A program made the translations under genes and the position numbers. The notes below the pieces were generated by a model. The model worked only from the letters and a program-made list of their open reading frames with translations. It was not told where the DNA came from and searched no databases. DNA of 61,939 nucleotides from PFJX01 sp031426735 (GTDB taxonomy: Bacteria; Pseudomonadota; Gammaproteobacteria; Burkholderiales; Thiobacillaceae), in assembly GCA_031426735.1 (NCBI GenBank), contig JASJPK010000010.1:1-61939 (forward strand). Direction: 5' to 3'. Below are positions 16,809-24,304 of this stretch, in pieces. The number at the start of each line of letters is the position of its first letter. Position 1 is the first letter of the stretch.

Positions 16809-16871
16809 GTAGGAGGCCCGCTTGCGGGCCGAATCTCCGAGAGAAATTCGGCCCGCAAGCGGGCCTCCTAC
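16809..16871. repeat. REP-like palindrome, 26-bp arms
   Basis: Perfect inverted repeat: arm 16809-16834 (starting GTAGGAGGCCCGCTTGCGGG) pairs with 16846-16871; the loop is 11 bases. It lies between the convergent GDYXXLXY (+) and nrdB (-) genes and could fold in either transcript. It shares the terminal GTAGG...CCTAC ends with other palindromes in the window but has a different core. Such elements are usually mobilised by REP-associated tyrosine transposases, none of which is in the window. Confidence 0.9.
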
Positions 16872-16901
16872 GGCGGTGGTTTTCAGCGCACTTTTACACG
16901 C

Positions 16902-18128
16902 TCAATCCCAGGCCAGTGCGCCGCCAGTCTGATATTCGGTCACGCGCGTCTCGAAGAAGTTCTTTTCCTTCTTCAAGTCGATCATTTCCGCCATCCACGG
17001 GAACGGGTTGTTGGCGCCAGGGTAAAGCTCGTCGAGGCCGATCTGGGTGGCGCGGCGGTTGGCGATGAAGCGCAGGTATTCCTTGAACATTGGCGCGTTC
17101 AGGCCGAGCACGCCGCGCGGCATGGTGTCCTCGGCGTACTGGTATTCCAGCGCGACGGCCTTCTCGAACATGCCTTTCAATTCGGCCTTGAACTCGTTGG
17201 TCCACAGCGTCGGGTTTTCCAGCTTGATCTGGTTGATCATGTCGATGCCGAAATTGCAGTGCATCGACTCGTCGCGCAGGATGTACTGGTACTGCTCGGC
17301 GGCGCCGGTCATCTTGTTCTGGCGGCCCAGCGCCAGGATCTGCACGAAGCCGACATAGAAGAACAGGCCTTCCATGATGCAGGCAAACGCGATCAGGCTT
17401 TTCAGGAAGGCCTGGTCTGTTTCGTGCGTGCCGGTCTTGAAGGTCGGGTTGGACAGCACGTCGATGTAGGGCAGCAGGAATTCATCCTTCGCCTTGATGC
17501 TGCTGACTTCGTGATAGGCGTTGAAGATTTCGCCCTCGTCCAGGCCCAGGCTTTCCACGATGTACTGGTAGGCGTGGGTGTGGATAGCTTCCTCGAAGGC
17601 CTGCCGCAGCAAATACTGGCGGCACTCCGGCGCGGTGATCTGGCGATAGGTGCCGAGCACGATGTTGTTGGCGGCCAGGCTGTCGGCGGTAACGAAGAAG
17701 CCCAGGTTGCGCTTGATGATGTGGCGCTCGTCCTCGGACAGGCCGTTGGGGTCTTTCCAGGTCGCGATGTCGCGGTTCATGTTCACTTCCTGCGGCATCC
17801 AGTGGTTCGCGCAGGCGGCGATGTACTTTTCCCAGGCCCATTTGTATTTGAACGGCACCAACTGGTTGACGTCGGCCTTGGCGTTGATGATCAGCTTGTC
17901 CTCGACGCGGACTCGGCGGTGGGCGATGTCGTCTTCAGTACGCTGGGCCGGCGTCGGCGAAATTCCGCTTAGACCCTCTTTTGCATAGGGGGGAACCGGT
18001 ATGGCGGCATTCCAGCCGGGGGTCGACTCGGCGATGCGAGGCTGCAGTTGCGGCATGCCCATCGGTGGCATAGCGGGTGTATTGCCAAACGATGTGGCGG
18101 GAGTGAAATCGTCGTCGAAGTTGAGCAT
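16902..18128 (-). CDS. nrdB: class I ribonucleotide reductase small subunit NrdB
   Basis: The radical-generating beta subunit that supplies NrdA with a tyrosyl radical for making deoxyribonucleotides; 408 residues. The di-iron ligands are all visible: Asp in TADSLAANN, Glu and His in EEAIHTHAY, Glu in IMEGLFFY, and Glu/His in RDESMHCNFG. The radical Tyr is in HAYQYI, seven residues after the first EAIH Glu. A Pro-rich N-terminal extension of about 75 residues precedes the core, as in other betaproteobacteria. ATG 18128 has an AGGAG site. It is downstream of nrdA and an HDOD gene, and probably shares their transcript, though 98 bases separate it from the HDOD gene. Confidence 0.97.
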   Translation of the reverse strand: MLNFDDDFTPATSFGNTPAMPPMGMPQLQPRIAESTPGWNAAIPVPPYAKEGLSGISPTPAQRTEDDIAHRRVRVEDKLIINAKADVNQLVPFKYKWAWEKYIAACANHWMPQEVNMNRDIATWKDPNGLSEDERHIIKRNLGFFVTADSLAANNIVLGTYRQITAPECRQYLLRQAFEEAIHTHAYQYIVESLGLDEGEIFNAYHEVSSIKAKDEFLLPYIDVLSNPTFKTGTHETDQAFLKSLIAFACIMEGLFFYVGFVQILALGRQNKMTGAAEQYQYILRDESMHCNFGIDMINQIKLENPTLWTNEFKAELKGMFEKAVALEYQYAEDTMPRGVLGLNAPMFKEYLRFIANRRATQIGLDELYPGANNPFPWMAEMIDLKKEKNFFETRVTEYQTGGALAWD

Positions 18129-18226
18129 GAAAAGTCTCCTTTGTACGGTCAGGCCGCCAAGCATCGGTATGTCGTTTGCCTGTTCAGCGTTTTCATGAAT
18201 TGATGAGATTTGCGATGTCCGGATGA

Positions 18227-19090
18227 TCAATACATCGTCGGGTTGGGGTAGATGATTTCGATGATCTCCAGACTGGCGGCCAGGGTGGCGGTACGGATTT
18301 CCTCCAGCGCTGCCTCGTCGAGCCCCAGTTTCGCCGCGTACAACAGGGTGGATTTGCTGTTTGGCTCGGGCTGGTCTTGCGTTTTGATGCAGGGCGCCAG
18401 GTTGGCGGTGATCTCGTTGGCGAGATGGACGATGGCGGCTTCTTTCTTGAATACCGGGGCTTCCTCGGGATTGAGCTGGTATTCGATGGCGGTGCACAAG
18501 CGCTGCGGCAGGTCCCAGGCGGATAGTAGGGCCGCGCCGAGTTGGGCGTACGTGAAGCCGAAGACGTCGCGTTCGGCGGCGGTGAGTTCGCGCTCCCCGC
18601 TATGGGCGTAGCTCAGTGCCACGCGGTAGTCGCCGGGTCGTCTGGAGTAGAACACCAGCCGCCCGACACCATGCAGCAGGCCGTAGACAAACATGGCTTC
18701 GGCTTCCGGCATGCGCAGGCGACGGGCGATCTGCTGGGACAGCACGCCGCAGGTGATGCTGTTGTCCCAGAAGGTTTCCATGTCGACGAATTCCGCCGGG
18801 ATACCTTTGAAGGTGTTCACGGCGGAACTGGCCAGCACCAGATCGCGCAAAGCCTTGTGGCCGACGATGGCGACAGCGTGGTTGAGGCTTTCGACTTTCC
18901 CGAAGTGGTTGAACAGGACGGAATTGGCCAGCCGCAGCACGGTGGCGGTCAGGCCCACATCCGTTTCGATGATGTCCACCAGATCCTGGGCGGATCCGCC
19001 CGGGGCATCCATGGCGGCACTGGCGCGTATCGCCACGTTGGGCAGGCTGAAGAGGGCGGTGGCCTCCCGTGCAAGGGTTTGGGCGTTCAT
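18227..19090 (-). CDS. HDOD domain signalling protein
   Basis: A 287-residue protein made almost entirely of an HDOD domain (about 10-215): FSLPNVAIRASAAMDAPGGSAQDLVDIIETDVGLTATVLRLANS-type start, broken here across the family core, and later a FVYGLLHGVGRLVF segment, where HD-type metal residues are replaced. HDOD proteins are non-catalytic relatives of HD-GYP enzymes and act in stress or cell-cycle signalling. It lies between nrdA and nrdB, nine bases after nrdA, which suggests cotranscription with ribonucleotide reductase. A direct role in dNTP control is inference from position. Confidence 0.88.
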   Translation of the reverse strand: MNAQTLAREATALFSLPNVAIRASAAMDAPGGSAQDLVDIIETDVGLTATVLRLANSVLFNHFGKVESLNHAVAIVGHKALRDLVLASSAVNTFKGIPAEFVDMETFWDNSITCGVLSQQIARRLRMPEAEAMFVYGLLHGVGRLVFYSRRPGDYRVALSYAHSGERELTAAERDVFGFTYAQLGAALLSAWDLPQRLCTAIEYQLNPEEAPVFKKEAAIVHLANEITANLAPCIKTQDQPEPNSKSTLLYAAKLGLDEAALEEIRTATLAASLEIIEIIYPNPTMY

Positions 19091-19099
19091 GGCGCGCTT

Positions 19100-21985
19100 C
19101 TACTGACATGCCTCACATTCTTCAAAGCCCGGATCGCCCGGCCGCAGCGTGCAGGCGCGGCCGACGATTTCCGGCTCCGGCAGGTTGGGCGAGGCGACGT
19201 AGCCGCCCGAGCCGGCCGCGCCACTCGATACCGCGTTGAGCTCGCCGCCCTTGCCGGTCGATTTCTCGGCGGCGGTGGCACCCATCGAGCGCAGGTAGTA
19301 GGTGGTTTTCAGGCCGCGTATCCAGGCCAGTTTGTAGGTCTCGTCGAGCTTCTTGCCGCTGGCGCCGTGGAAGTAGAGGTTGAGGCTTTGCGCCTGGTCG
19401 ATCCACTTCTGGCGGCGCGCGCCGGCTTCGATCAGCCAGACCGGGTCGACTTCGAAGGCTGTGGCGTAGAGCTGGCGCAGGTCGGCCGGGATGCGGTCGA
19501 TCTTGGCCAGACTGCCGTCAAAGTATTTGATGTCGCCGACCATGACTTCGTCCCACAGGTTGAGCGCCTTCAGGTCGCGTACCAGGTACTGGTTGACCAC
19601 GGTGAATTCGCCGGACAGGTTGGATTTGACGAACAGGTTCTGGTATGTCGGCTCGATGCTGGCGGAGACGCCGACGATGTTGGCGATGGTGGCGGTGGGG
19701 GCGATGGCGAGGCAGTTCGAGTTGCGCATGCCGACGCTCATGATGCGGCTGCGCAGCGTGGCCCAGTCGAGCGTCTCGGAGTAGTCGGCTTCCAGATAGC
19801 CGCCGCGCTCGGTGGCCAGCAGTTTCAGCGAATCCTGCGGCAGGATGCCTTTGCTCCACAGCGAGCCGTTGAAGCTGGAATAGCGGCCGCGTTCCTCGGC
19901 CAGATCGGCGGAAGCGGAGTAGGCGTAGTAGGCGACGGCTTCCTGCGTGCGGTCGGCGAATTCGACGGCTTCGACGCTGGCGTAGGGGATGCGCATCAGG
20001 TGCAGTGCGTCCTGGAAGGCCATGGTGCCGAGGCCGACCGGGCGGTGCTTGAGGTTGGAGTTGCGCGCCTTGCCGACGTTGTAGAAGTTGATGTCGATGA
20101 CGTTGTCCAGCATGCGCATCGCGATGCGGATGGTCTGCTTCAGCTTGGCGTGGTCGAGCGCGCCATCCTTGATGTGGTTGGCGAGGTTGACCGAGCCCAG
20201 GTTGCACACGGCGATTTCGTTGTCGTTGGTGTGCAGCGTGATTTCGGTACACAGGTTGGAGCTGTGCACGACGCCGACGTGCTGGTTGGTGTAGCGCACG
20301 TTGCAGGCGTCTTTGAAGGTGATCCAGGGATGGCCGGTTTCGAACAGCATGGAAATCATCTTGCGCCAGAGGCCGATGGCGGCGACTTTCTTGAAGACCT
20401 TGATCTCGCCGCGCGCGGCTTTTTCTTCGTAACGGACGTAGGCGGCTTCGAAGGCCTGGCCGTAGAGATCGTGCAGGTCGGGCGTGTCGGACGGGCTGAA
20501 CAAAGTCCACTCGGCGTTTTCCATGACCCGTTTCATGAACAGGTCCGGCACCCAGTTGGAGGTGTTCATGTCGTGCGTGCGGCGGCGGTCGTCGCCGGTG
20601 TTCTTGCGCAGTTCGAGGAATTCCTCGATGTCCATGTGCCAGGTTTCCAGGAAGGCGCACACCGCGCCCTTGCGCTTGCCGCCCTGGTTAACCGCGACGG
20701 CGGTGTCATTGGCGACCTTGAGGAACGGCACGACGCCCTGCGATTTGCCGTTGGTGCCCTTGATGTAGGCGCCGAGCGAACGCACGCGGGTCCAGTCGTT
20801 GCCGAGGCCGCCAGCGTATTTCTGCAGCAGCGCGTTTTCCTTGATCGCCTGGTAGATGCCGTCGAGATCATCGGGCACGGTGGTCAGGTAGCAGGATGAG
20901 AGCTGGCTGTGGCGGGTGCCGGCGTTGAACAACGTCGGCGTGCTGCTCATGTAGTCGAACTTCGACAGCACGCTGTAGAACTCCAGCGCACGGCTTTCGC
21001 GGTCGATTTCGTTGATCGACAGGCCCATCGCGACGCGCATGAAGAAGGCTTGCGGCAGTTCGATGCGGCGCTCGTCGATGTGCAGGAAATAGCGGTCGTA
21101 CAGGGTTTGCAGGCCGAGATACTGGAATTGCAGGTCGCGGTCGGCGTCGAGCGCGGCGGCCAGGCGCGGCAGGTCGAACTGGAGCAGACGCTCGTCGAGC
21201 AGTTCGGCTTCGATGCCCAGCTTGATGTAGGACTGGAAATAGTCGGCATAGCGCGCGCCGACTTCGTGCTGGCCGACTTCTTCGCCCAAAACCTCGCGGC
21301 GGATGGAATGCATCAGCAGGCGCGAGGTGACGTAGTTGTATTCCGGGTCTTTCTCGATCAGCGAACGGGCGGACAGGATCAGCGAACGGCGCACTTCATC
21401 CATCGGCACGCCATCGTAGATGTCGCGCAGCGTGGCTTGCAGGATGGCTTGCGGGTTGGTTTGCGTGAGGCCTTCGCAGGCGGCGGTGATGACATCGGTC
21501 AGATGTTGTAGATCGAGCGGGCGACGTTCGCCGTTTTCCAGACAGAACAGCGTGTGTTCCTGCACCTGTTGATGTTTTTGCTTGGCCCGTTCTTCGTTGC
21601 GTTTTTCCCGATACAGCACGTAGGCGCGGGCGACTTCGTGTTCGCCGGAACGCATCAGCGCCAGTTCGACCTGATCCTGGATGTCCTCGATATGGAAGGT
21701 GCCGCCGTTGGGCTGGCGACGAATCAACGCATTGACGACGCCGCCGGTGAGGTGTTCCACCACGTCGCGGATGCGCGCGCTGGCGGCTGCCTGGCCGCCA
21801 TTCACCGCGATGAAGGCTTTGGTTAGTGCAATGGCAATCTTGTTCGGTTCGAAAGCGACCACCGCGCCGTTGCGGCGAATGATCTTGTGGTCGGGGTAGG
21901 CGGGTGATGTCGACAATTCCGGAGCTTGAATATCGTTGATCTGGATGGTGCCGCCGGGGGTCTGGTAATCGGTGGAAAGCTGCAT
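19100..21985 (-). CDS. nrdA: class I ribonucleotide reductase large subunit NrdA
   Basis: The catalytic alpha subunit that reduces ribonucleoside diphosphates to deoxy forms; 961 residues. An N-terminal ATP-cone (IIRRNGAVVAFEPNKIAIAL, about 35-125) gives overall activity control by ATP/dATP. Active-site elements are visible: SSCYL with the first redox Cys, SSNLCTEI with Asn, the thiyl-radical Cys and Glu, and AVCNLGSVNL with the partner Cys. The C-terminal CEAC pair reloads the active site. ATG 21985 has an AGGAG site 8 bases upstream; a further in-frame Met at 22045 lacks one. Upstream are NrdR and DnaA sites. Confidence 0.97.
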   Translation of the reverse strand: MQLSTDYQTPGGTIQINDIQAPELSTSPAYPDHKIIRRNGAVVAFEPNKIAIALTKAFIAVNGGQAAASARIRDVVEHLTGGVVNALIRRQPNGGTFHIEDIQDQVELALMRSGEHEVARAYVLYREKRNEERAKQKHQQVQEHTLFCLENGERRPLDLQHLTDVITAACEGLTQTNPQAILQATLRDIYDGVPMDEVRRSLILSARSLIEKDPEYNYVTSRLLMHSIRREVLGEEVGQHEVGARYADYFQSYIKLGIEAELLDERLLQFDLPRLAAALDADRDLQFQYLGLQTLYDRYFLHIDERRIELPQAFFMRVAMGLSINEIDRESRALEFYSVLSKFDYMSSTPTLFNAGTRHSQLSSCYLTTVPDDLDGIYQAIKENALLQKYAGGLGNDWTRVRSLGAYIKGTNGKSQGVVPFLKVANDTAVAVNQGGKRKGAVCAFLETWHMDIEEFLELRKNTGDDRRRTHDMNTSNWVPDLFMKRVMENAEWTLFSPSDTPDLHDLYGQAFEAAYVRYEEKAARGEIKVFKKVAAIGLWRKMISMLFETGHPWITFKDACNVRYTNQHVGVVHSSNLCTEITLHTNDNEIAVCNLGSVNLANHIKDGALDHAKLKQTIRIAMRMLDNVIDINFYNVGKARNSNLKHRPVGLGTMAFQDALHLMRIPYASVEAVEFADRTQEAVAYYAYSASADLAEERGRYSSFNGSLWSKGILPQDSLKLLATERGGYLEADYSETLDWATLRSRIMSVGMRNSNCLAIAPTATIANIVGVSASIEPTYQNLFVKSNLSGEFTVVNQYLVRDLKALNLWDEVMVGDIKYFDGSLAKIDRIPADLRQLYATAFEVDPVWLIEAGARRQKWIDQAQSLNLYFHGASGKKLDETYKLAWIRGLKTTYYLRSMGATAAEKSTGKGGELNAVSSGAAGSGGYVASPNLPEPEIVGRACTLRPGDPGFEECEACQ

Positions 21986-22058
21986 CGGTGCGTCTCCTTC
22001 GTGTCTGATGCCGGTGCTGGCGCGGCATTCTGGGCTGAGTGACAAGGTTTATTAGAAA

Positions 22059-22074
22059 ACACTAAATCTAGTGT
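22059..22074 (-). promoter_or_regulatory. NrdR box 1 (proximal)
   Basis: The 16-base near-palindrome ACACTAAATCTAGTGT matches the NrdR consensus (ACACWATATWTAGTGT-like), with CACTA and TAGTG arms intact. It lies downstream of the predicted transcription start of nrdA, where bound NrdR would block transcription. Confidence 0.85.
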
Positions 22075-22089
22075 TTAATTACGTGCTTT

Positions 22090-22105
22090 CGGCTAATTCT
22101 AGTGT
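22090..22105 (-). promoter_or_regulatory. NrdR box 2, overlapping the nrdA -10 element
   Basis: CGGCTAATTCTAGTGT keeps a strong right arm and a degenerate left arm. Its TAGTGT is exactly 31 bases from that of box 1, i.e. three helical turns, the spacing known for paired NrdR sites. It covers the predicted -10 hexamer. Confidence 0.8.
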
Positions 22106-22123
22106 TGAGCGCTGTGTCGTCAA
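22096..22123 (-). promoter_or_regulatory. sigma-70 promoter of nrdA
   Basis: On the - strand, TTGACG (22123-22118) and TAGAAT (22101-22096) are separated by 16 bases. Transcription would start near 22089, leaving a leader of about 100 bases before the nrdA ATG. One NrdR box overlaps the -10 and the DnaA boxes begin about 10 bases upstream of the -35. Confidence 0.75.
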
Positions 22124-22132
22124 CTGCTTTTT

Positions 22133-22186
22133 TTATGCACAGCTTATGCACCGTTTATCCACAGCTTATCCACAGGTTTATCCTAA
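22133..22186 (+). promoter_or_regulatory. array of four to five phased DnaA boxes upstream of nrdA
   Basis: TTATGCACA (22133), TTATGCACC (22144), TTATCCACA (22155) and TTATCCACA (22166) are direct repeats starting exactly 11 bases apart. Three match the TTATNCACA DnaA consensus perfectly; the second has one mismatch. A weaker TTATCCTAA follows at 22178. The array is just upstream of the nrdA -35 element. In Escherichia coli, DnaA is a known regulator of nrdAB; control of this gene by DnaA is inferred from the sites. Confidence 0.85.
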
Positions 22187-22206
22187 AACCGCAATTGCGG
22201 ATTGTC

Positions 22207-22266
22207 GTAGGAGCGCCTTCCAAGGCGCGATCGCTCCGGCCATCGCGCCTTGGAAGGCGCTCCTAC
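22207..22266. repeat. REP-like palindrome, 25-bp arms, copy 1
   Basis: Perfect inverted repeat: arm 22207-22231 (starting GTAGGAGCGCCTTCCAAGGC) pairs with 22242-22266; the loop is 10 bases. Its arms are identical to those of the element at 61881-61939. It lies between the nrdA control region and the end of the eboB-like gene. Confidence 0.93.
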
Positions 22267-22302
22267 AAGTGGAGCCACCCGGGCGCGCGGGCTGGCAAAA
22301 TT

Positions 22303-22381
22303 AGGGTGCCGCAGCACCCTTGCAGATCAATTTTCAGTGGGGGAGAACGTAACCGGGGCCGGCATTGCACCGGTGCCGGCC
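22303..22381 (-). terminator. candidate terminator hairpins after the eboB-like gene
   Basis: Downstream of the gene ending at 22388 (- strand) lie two hairpins: GGCCGGCA/TGCCGGCC (22357-22381, 9-base loop) and AGGGTGC/GCACCCT (22303-22320, 4-base loop). The second is followed on the - strand by TAATTTT, a short T-rich tail, so it is the better terminator candidate for the ebo/nrd boundary. Strength is uncertain. Confidence 0.5.
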
Positions 22382-22387
22382 GCAACA

Positions 22388-23314
22388 CTATTCGATGATC
22401 AGATCATCCATCGAACGGCGGTTTTTCGTGGCCTCGACCACGGGCTCGCGGCCGCCACGAAGAATCGAATTGCCTTCGAATACTGCACGCTGATCGATCG
22501 CCTGCGGATTGAGCCAGTCTTCTTCCTTCATCTGGCCGCTTTGCCCATAGGCGTCGAGCGCATTCTGATAGCAGGCGAGGCGAACTTCGGATTCCGGTAC
22601 GCCGCTTTGCAACGCCAGCTTGGCGGTTTTGGCCACTGCCAATACTTCGGAGATGCCCCAATCGCACGCGGAATCGACGATCACCTGGCGCGCACCGTAC
22701 TTTTGCAGCAGTTCTACCATGCGTGCATTGCCCATCTTGGTGCTGGGGTAGATCGAGAAACCAGCCCAGAAGCCGCGATCCAGTACCTCGCGCACGGTCT
22801 CTTCGTTGTTGTGGTCGATGATGACCTTGCGCGGGTCCATGCCGTGCTCGATGCAGACATCCATGGAGCGGCTGGTGCCGTTCTTCTTGTCGCGGTGCGG
22901 AGTGTGCACCATCACCGGCAGGTCCAACTCCTTGGCCAACTCCAGTTGCAGGCGGAAATACTTGTCTTCCAGTGCGGTTTGCTCGTCGTAACCAATCTCG
23001 CCGATCGCTACCACGCCTTCCTTCAACGCGAATCGCGGCAGCAACTCCATGACCGCTTCGGCCAGTTCCTCGTTGTTGGCTTCCTTCGAGTTGAGGCCAA
23101 TCGTGCAGTAGTGGCGGATGCCGAACTGGCTGGCGCGGAAGCGTTCAAAACCGACCAGGCTGGACAGGTAATCGAGGTAGGAGCCGACATTGGTGCGCGG
23201 TTGTCCAAGCCAGAACGCAGGTTCGATCAAGGCCACGACACCTGCCGCGGCCATCGCCTCGTAGTCGTCGGTGGTGCGGGAGATCATGTGTGCGTGCGGA
23301 TCGATGAACATCAT
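22388..23314 (-). CDS. eboB: EboB-like TatD-family metal-dependent hydrolase, copy 1
   Basis: A 308-residue TIM-barrel hydrolase of the TatD/amidohydrolase superfamily. The metal ligands are visible: HxH in DPHAHM (residues about 6-10), Glu in IGEIG, His in VHTPH, His in IIDHNNE and Asp in SACDWG. Its substrate is unknown. It matches the EboB member of ebo clusters, and a clear paralogue lies at 41979-42782. Start ATG 23314 is used (a second Met follows directly); the frame is open much further upstream but over eboA. It follows eboA by 31 bases. Confidence 0.85.
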   Translation of the reverse strand: MMFIDPHAHMISRTTDDYEAMAAAGVVALIEPAFWLGQPRTNVGSYLDYLSSLVGFERFRASQFGIRHYCTIGLNSKEANNEELAEAVMELLPRFALKEGVVAIGEIGYDEQTALEDKYFRLQLELAKELDLPVMVHTPHRDKKNGTSRSMDVCIEHGMDPRKVIIDHNNEETVREVLDRGFWAGFSIYPSTKMGNARMVELLQKYGARQVIVDSACDWGISEVLAVAKTAKLALQSGVPESEVRLACYQNALDAYGQSGQMKEEDWLNPQAIDQRAVFEGNSILRGGREPVVEATKNRRSMDDLIIE

Positions 23315-23345
23315 GGGCGGGCTCTTTCTTGGTGATGGGGCGAAG

Positions 23346-24218
23346 TTATTGAAGCATGGCCCAGGTAAGCCTGCCAGCGGTGATTGCCGCGGCCAGCTCC
23401 GGTACTCGGCGCAGCAGTACAGCGGCATCCGGGTCGGGATTGACCGACAGGGCCAGAGCGGCCGCCTGTTGCTCGCGCGCGTCTCCCGTCGTGAGTGCCC
23501 ACTCGATATCGGCCAGGGCCGCACCTGTCGCGAACGGCCCGACACAGCGCCAAATCTCGAAAGGAACTTCGCGGCCCGCCGCGCGGCGTTCATGGACGAA
23601 GTCGAGCATGATCCGCGCCAGTTCTGCGTTGGCTCGTTCGTCCAGACCCTGGATGGGCGCCAGGCGACTTCCGACGAATATCGCTTTCAGCACCATGTGA
23701 TTCCAGCGATGCTCGGAAAATATGCGCCTTGGATAGGGGTTGTGGTGGGCGATGGCTTCGAACACCGAGCGCATGTTGCTGCGCAGTCCCTCGCCGACTT
23801 GCGGTTCCAGACTCTCCGCTGCCGGATACAAGGGCAGACCGCGATACAGGGAAACCGCCTCGGCGACCTCTGCCGTCTGGCAAAGTGCCGCAAAACGCGG
23901 GGCAAAATCCGGAGCCGTGTCTGGCAAGCCGGACAGCAGCAGGATGCGTCCGGCATCCGCCAGACTCCAGGCGCCAGGCATCCAGCCTTCGATGCAGCGC
24001 GTGGCGACGGCTGCTTCCTCAGCGGTTAAATCGAGTCCGCCTTTACCCAGCTTTCTGCCCATCAGCGCAAAGGCCGTATAGAGGATGCGGTTGTCAGGTG
24101 TGCTCGCAGCCTGGCCAATCTGGCTGCTCAGCCAATTCCGGGCGGTGTCATCCAGGCGACGGAACAACCAATCCTGGAGCAAAGTTCTTGCGCTAGCCGT
24201 TCCGGTCATGGGATTCAT
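23346..24218 (-). CDS. eboA: EboA-like protein
   Basis: A 290-residue, mostly alpha-helical cytoplasmic protein with no recognised catalytic motif. The pattern RNMRSVFEAIAHHNPYPRRIFSEHRWNHMVLKA-type core (about 150-185) and the order next to a TatD-like gene and a dehydroquinate-synthase-like gene identify it as EboA, the name-giving member of the ebo cluster. In cyanobacteria the cluster is required for correct periplasmic placement of a scytonemin precursor, but the action of EboA is unknown. ATG 24218 is chosen; ATG 24209 is an equally possible start. Confidence 0.82.
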   Translation of the reverse strand: MNPMTGTASARTLLQDWLFRRLDDTARNWLSSQIGQAASTPDNRILYTAFALMGRKLGKGGLDLTAEEAAVATRCIEGWMPGAWSLADAGRILLLSGLPDTAPDFAPRFAALCQTAEVAEAVSLYRGLPLYPAAESLEPQVGEGLRSNMRSVFEAIAHHNPYPRRIFSEHRWNHMVLKAIFVGSRLAPIQGLDERANAELARIMLDFVHERRAAGREVPFEIWRCVGPFATGAALADIEWALTTGDAREQQAAALALSVNPDPDAAVLLRRVPELAAAITAGRLTWAMLQ

Positions 24219-24304
24219 CTTGTCTCTGATATATGGGGAGGGAAGGGGCAAACAACGTGCCGCTGTCCGGTGCGGCAGGGAATCCAGACAGCGGAGACGT
24301 TGGT

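Noticed and set aside
18542..20899. Long + strand reading frame of 785 codons opposite nrdA
   Set aside because: It lies wholly opposite nrdA and the HDOD gene, both of which have clear conserved motifs; its sequence is the low-complexity product of GC-rich antisense codons.
22040..22190. Chromosomal origin of replication
   Set aside because: There are DnaA boxes and an AT-rich stretch, but no dnaA, dnaN, gyrB or rpmH neighbours; the site matches the nrdA promoter with NrdR boxes, so a regulatory role is simpler.
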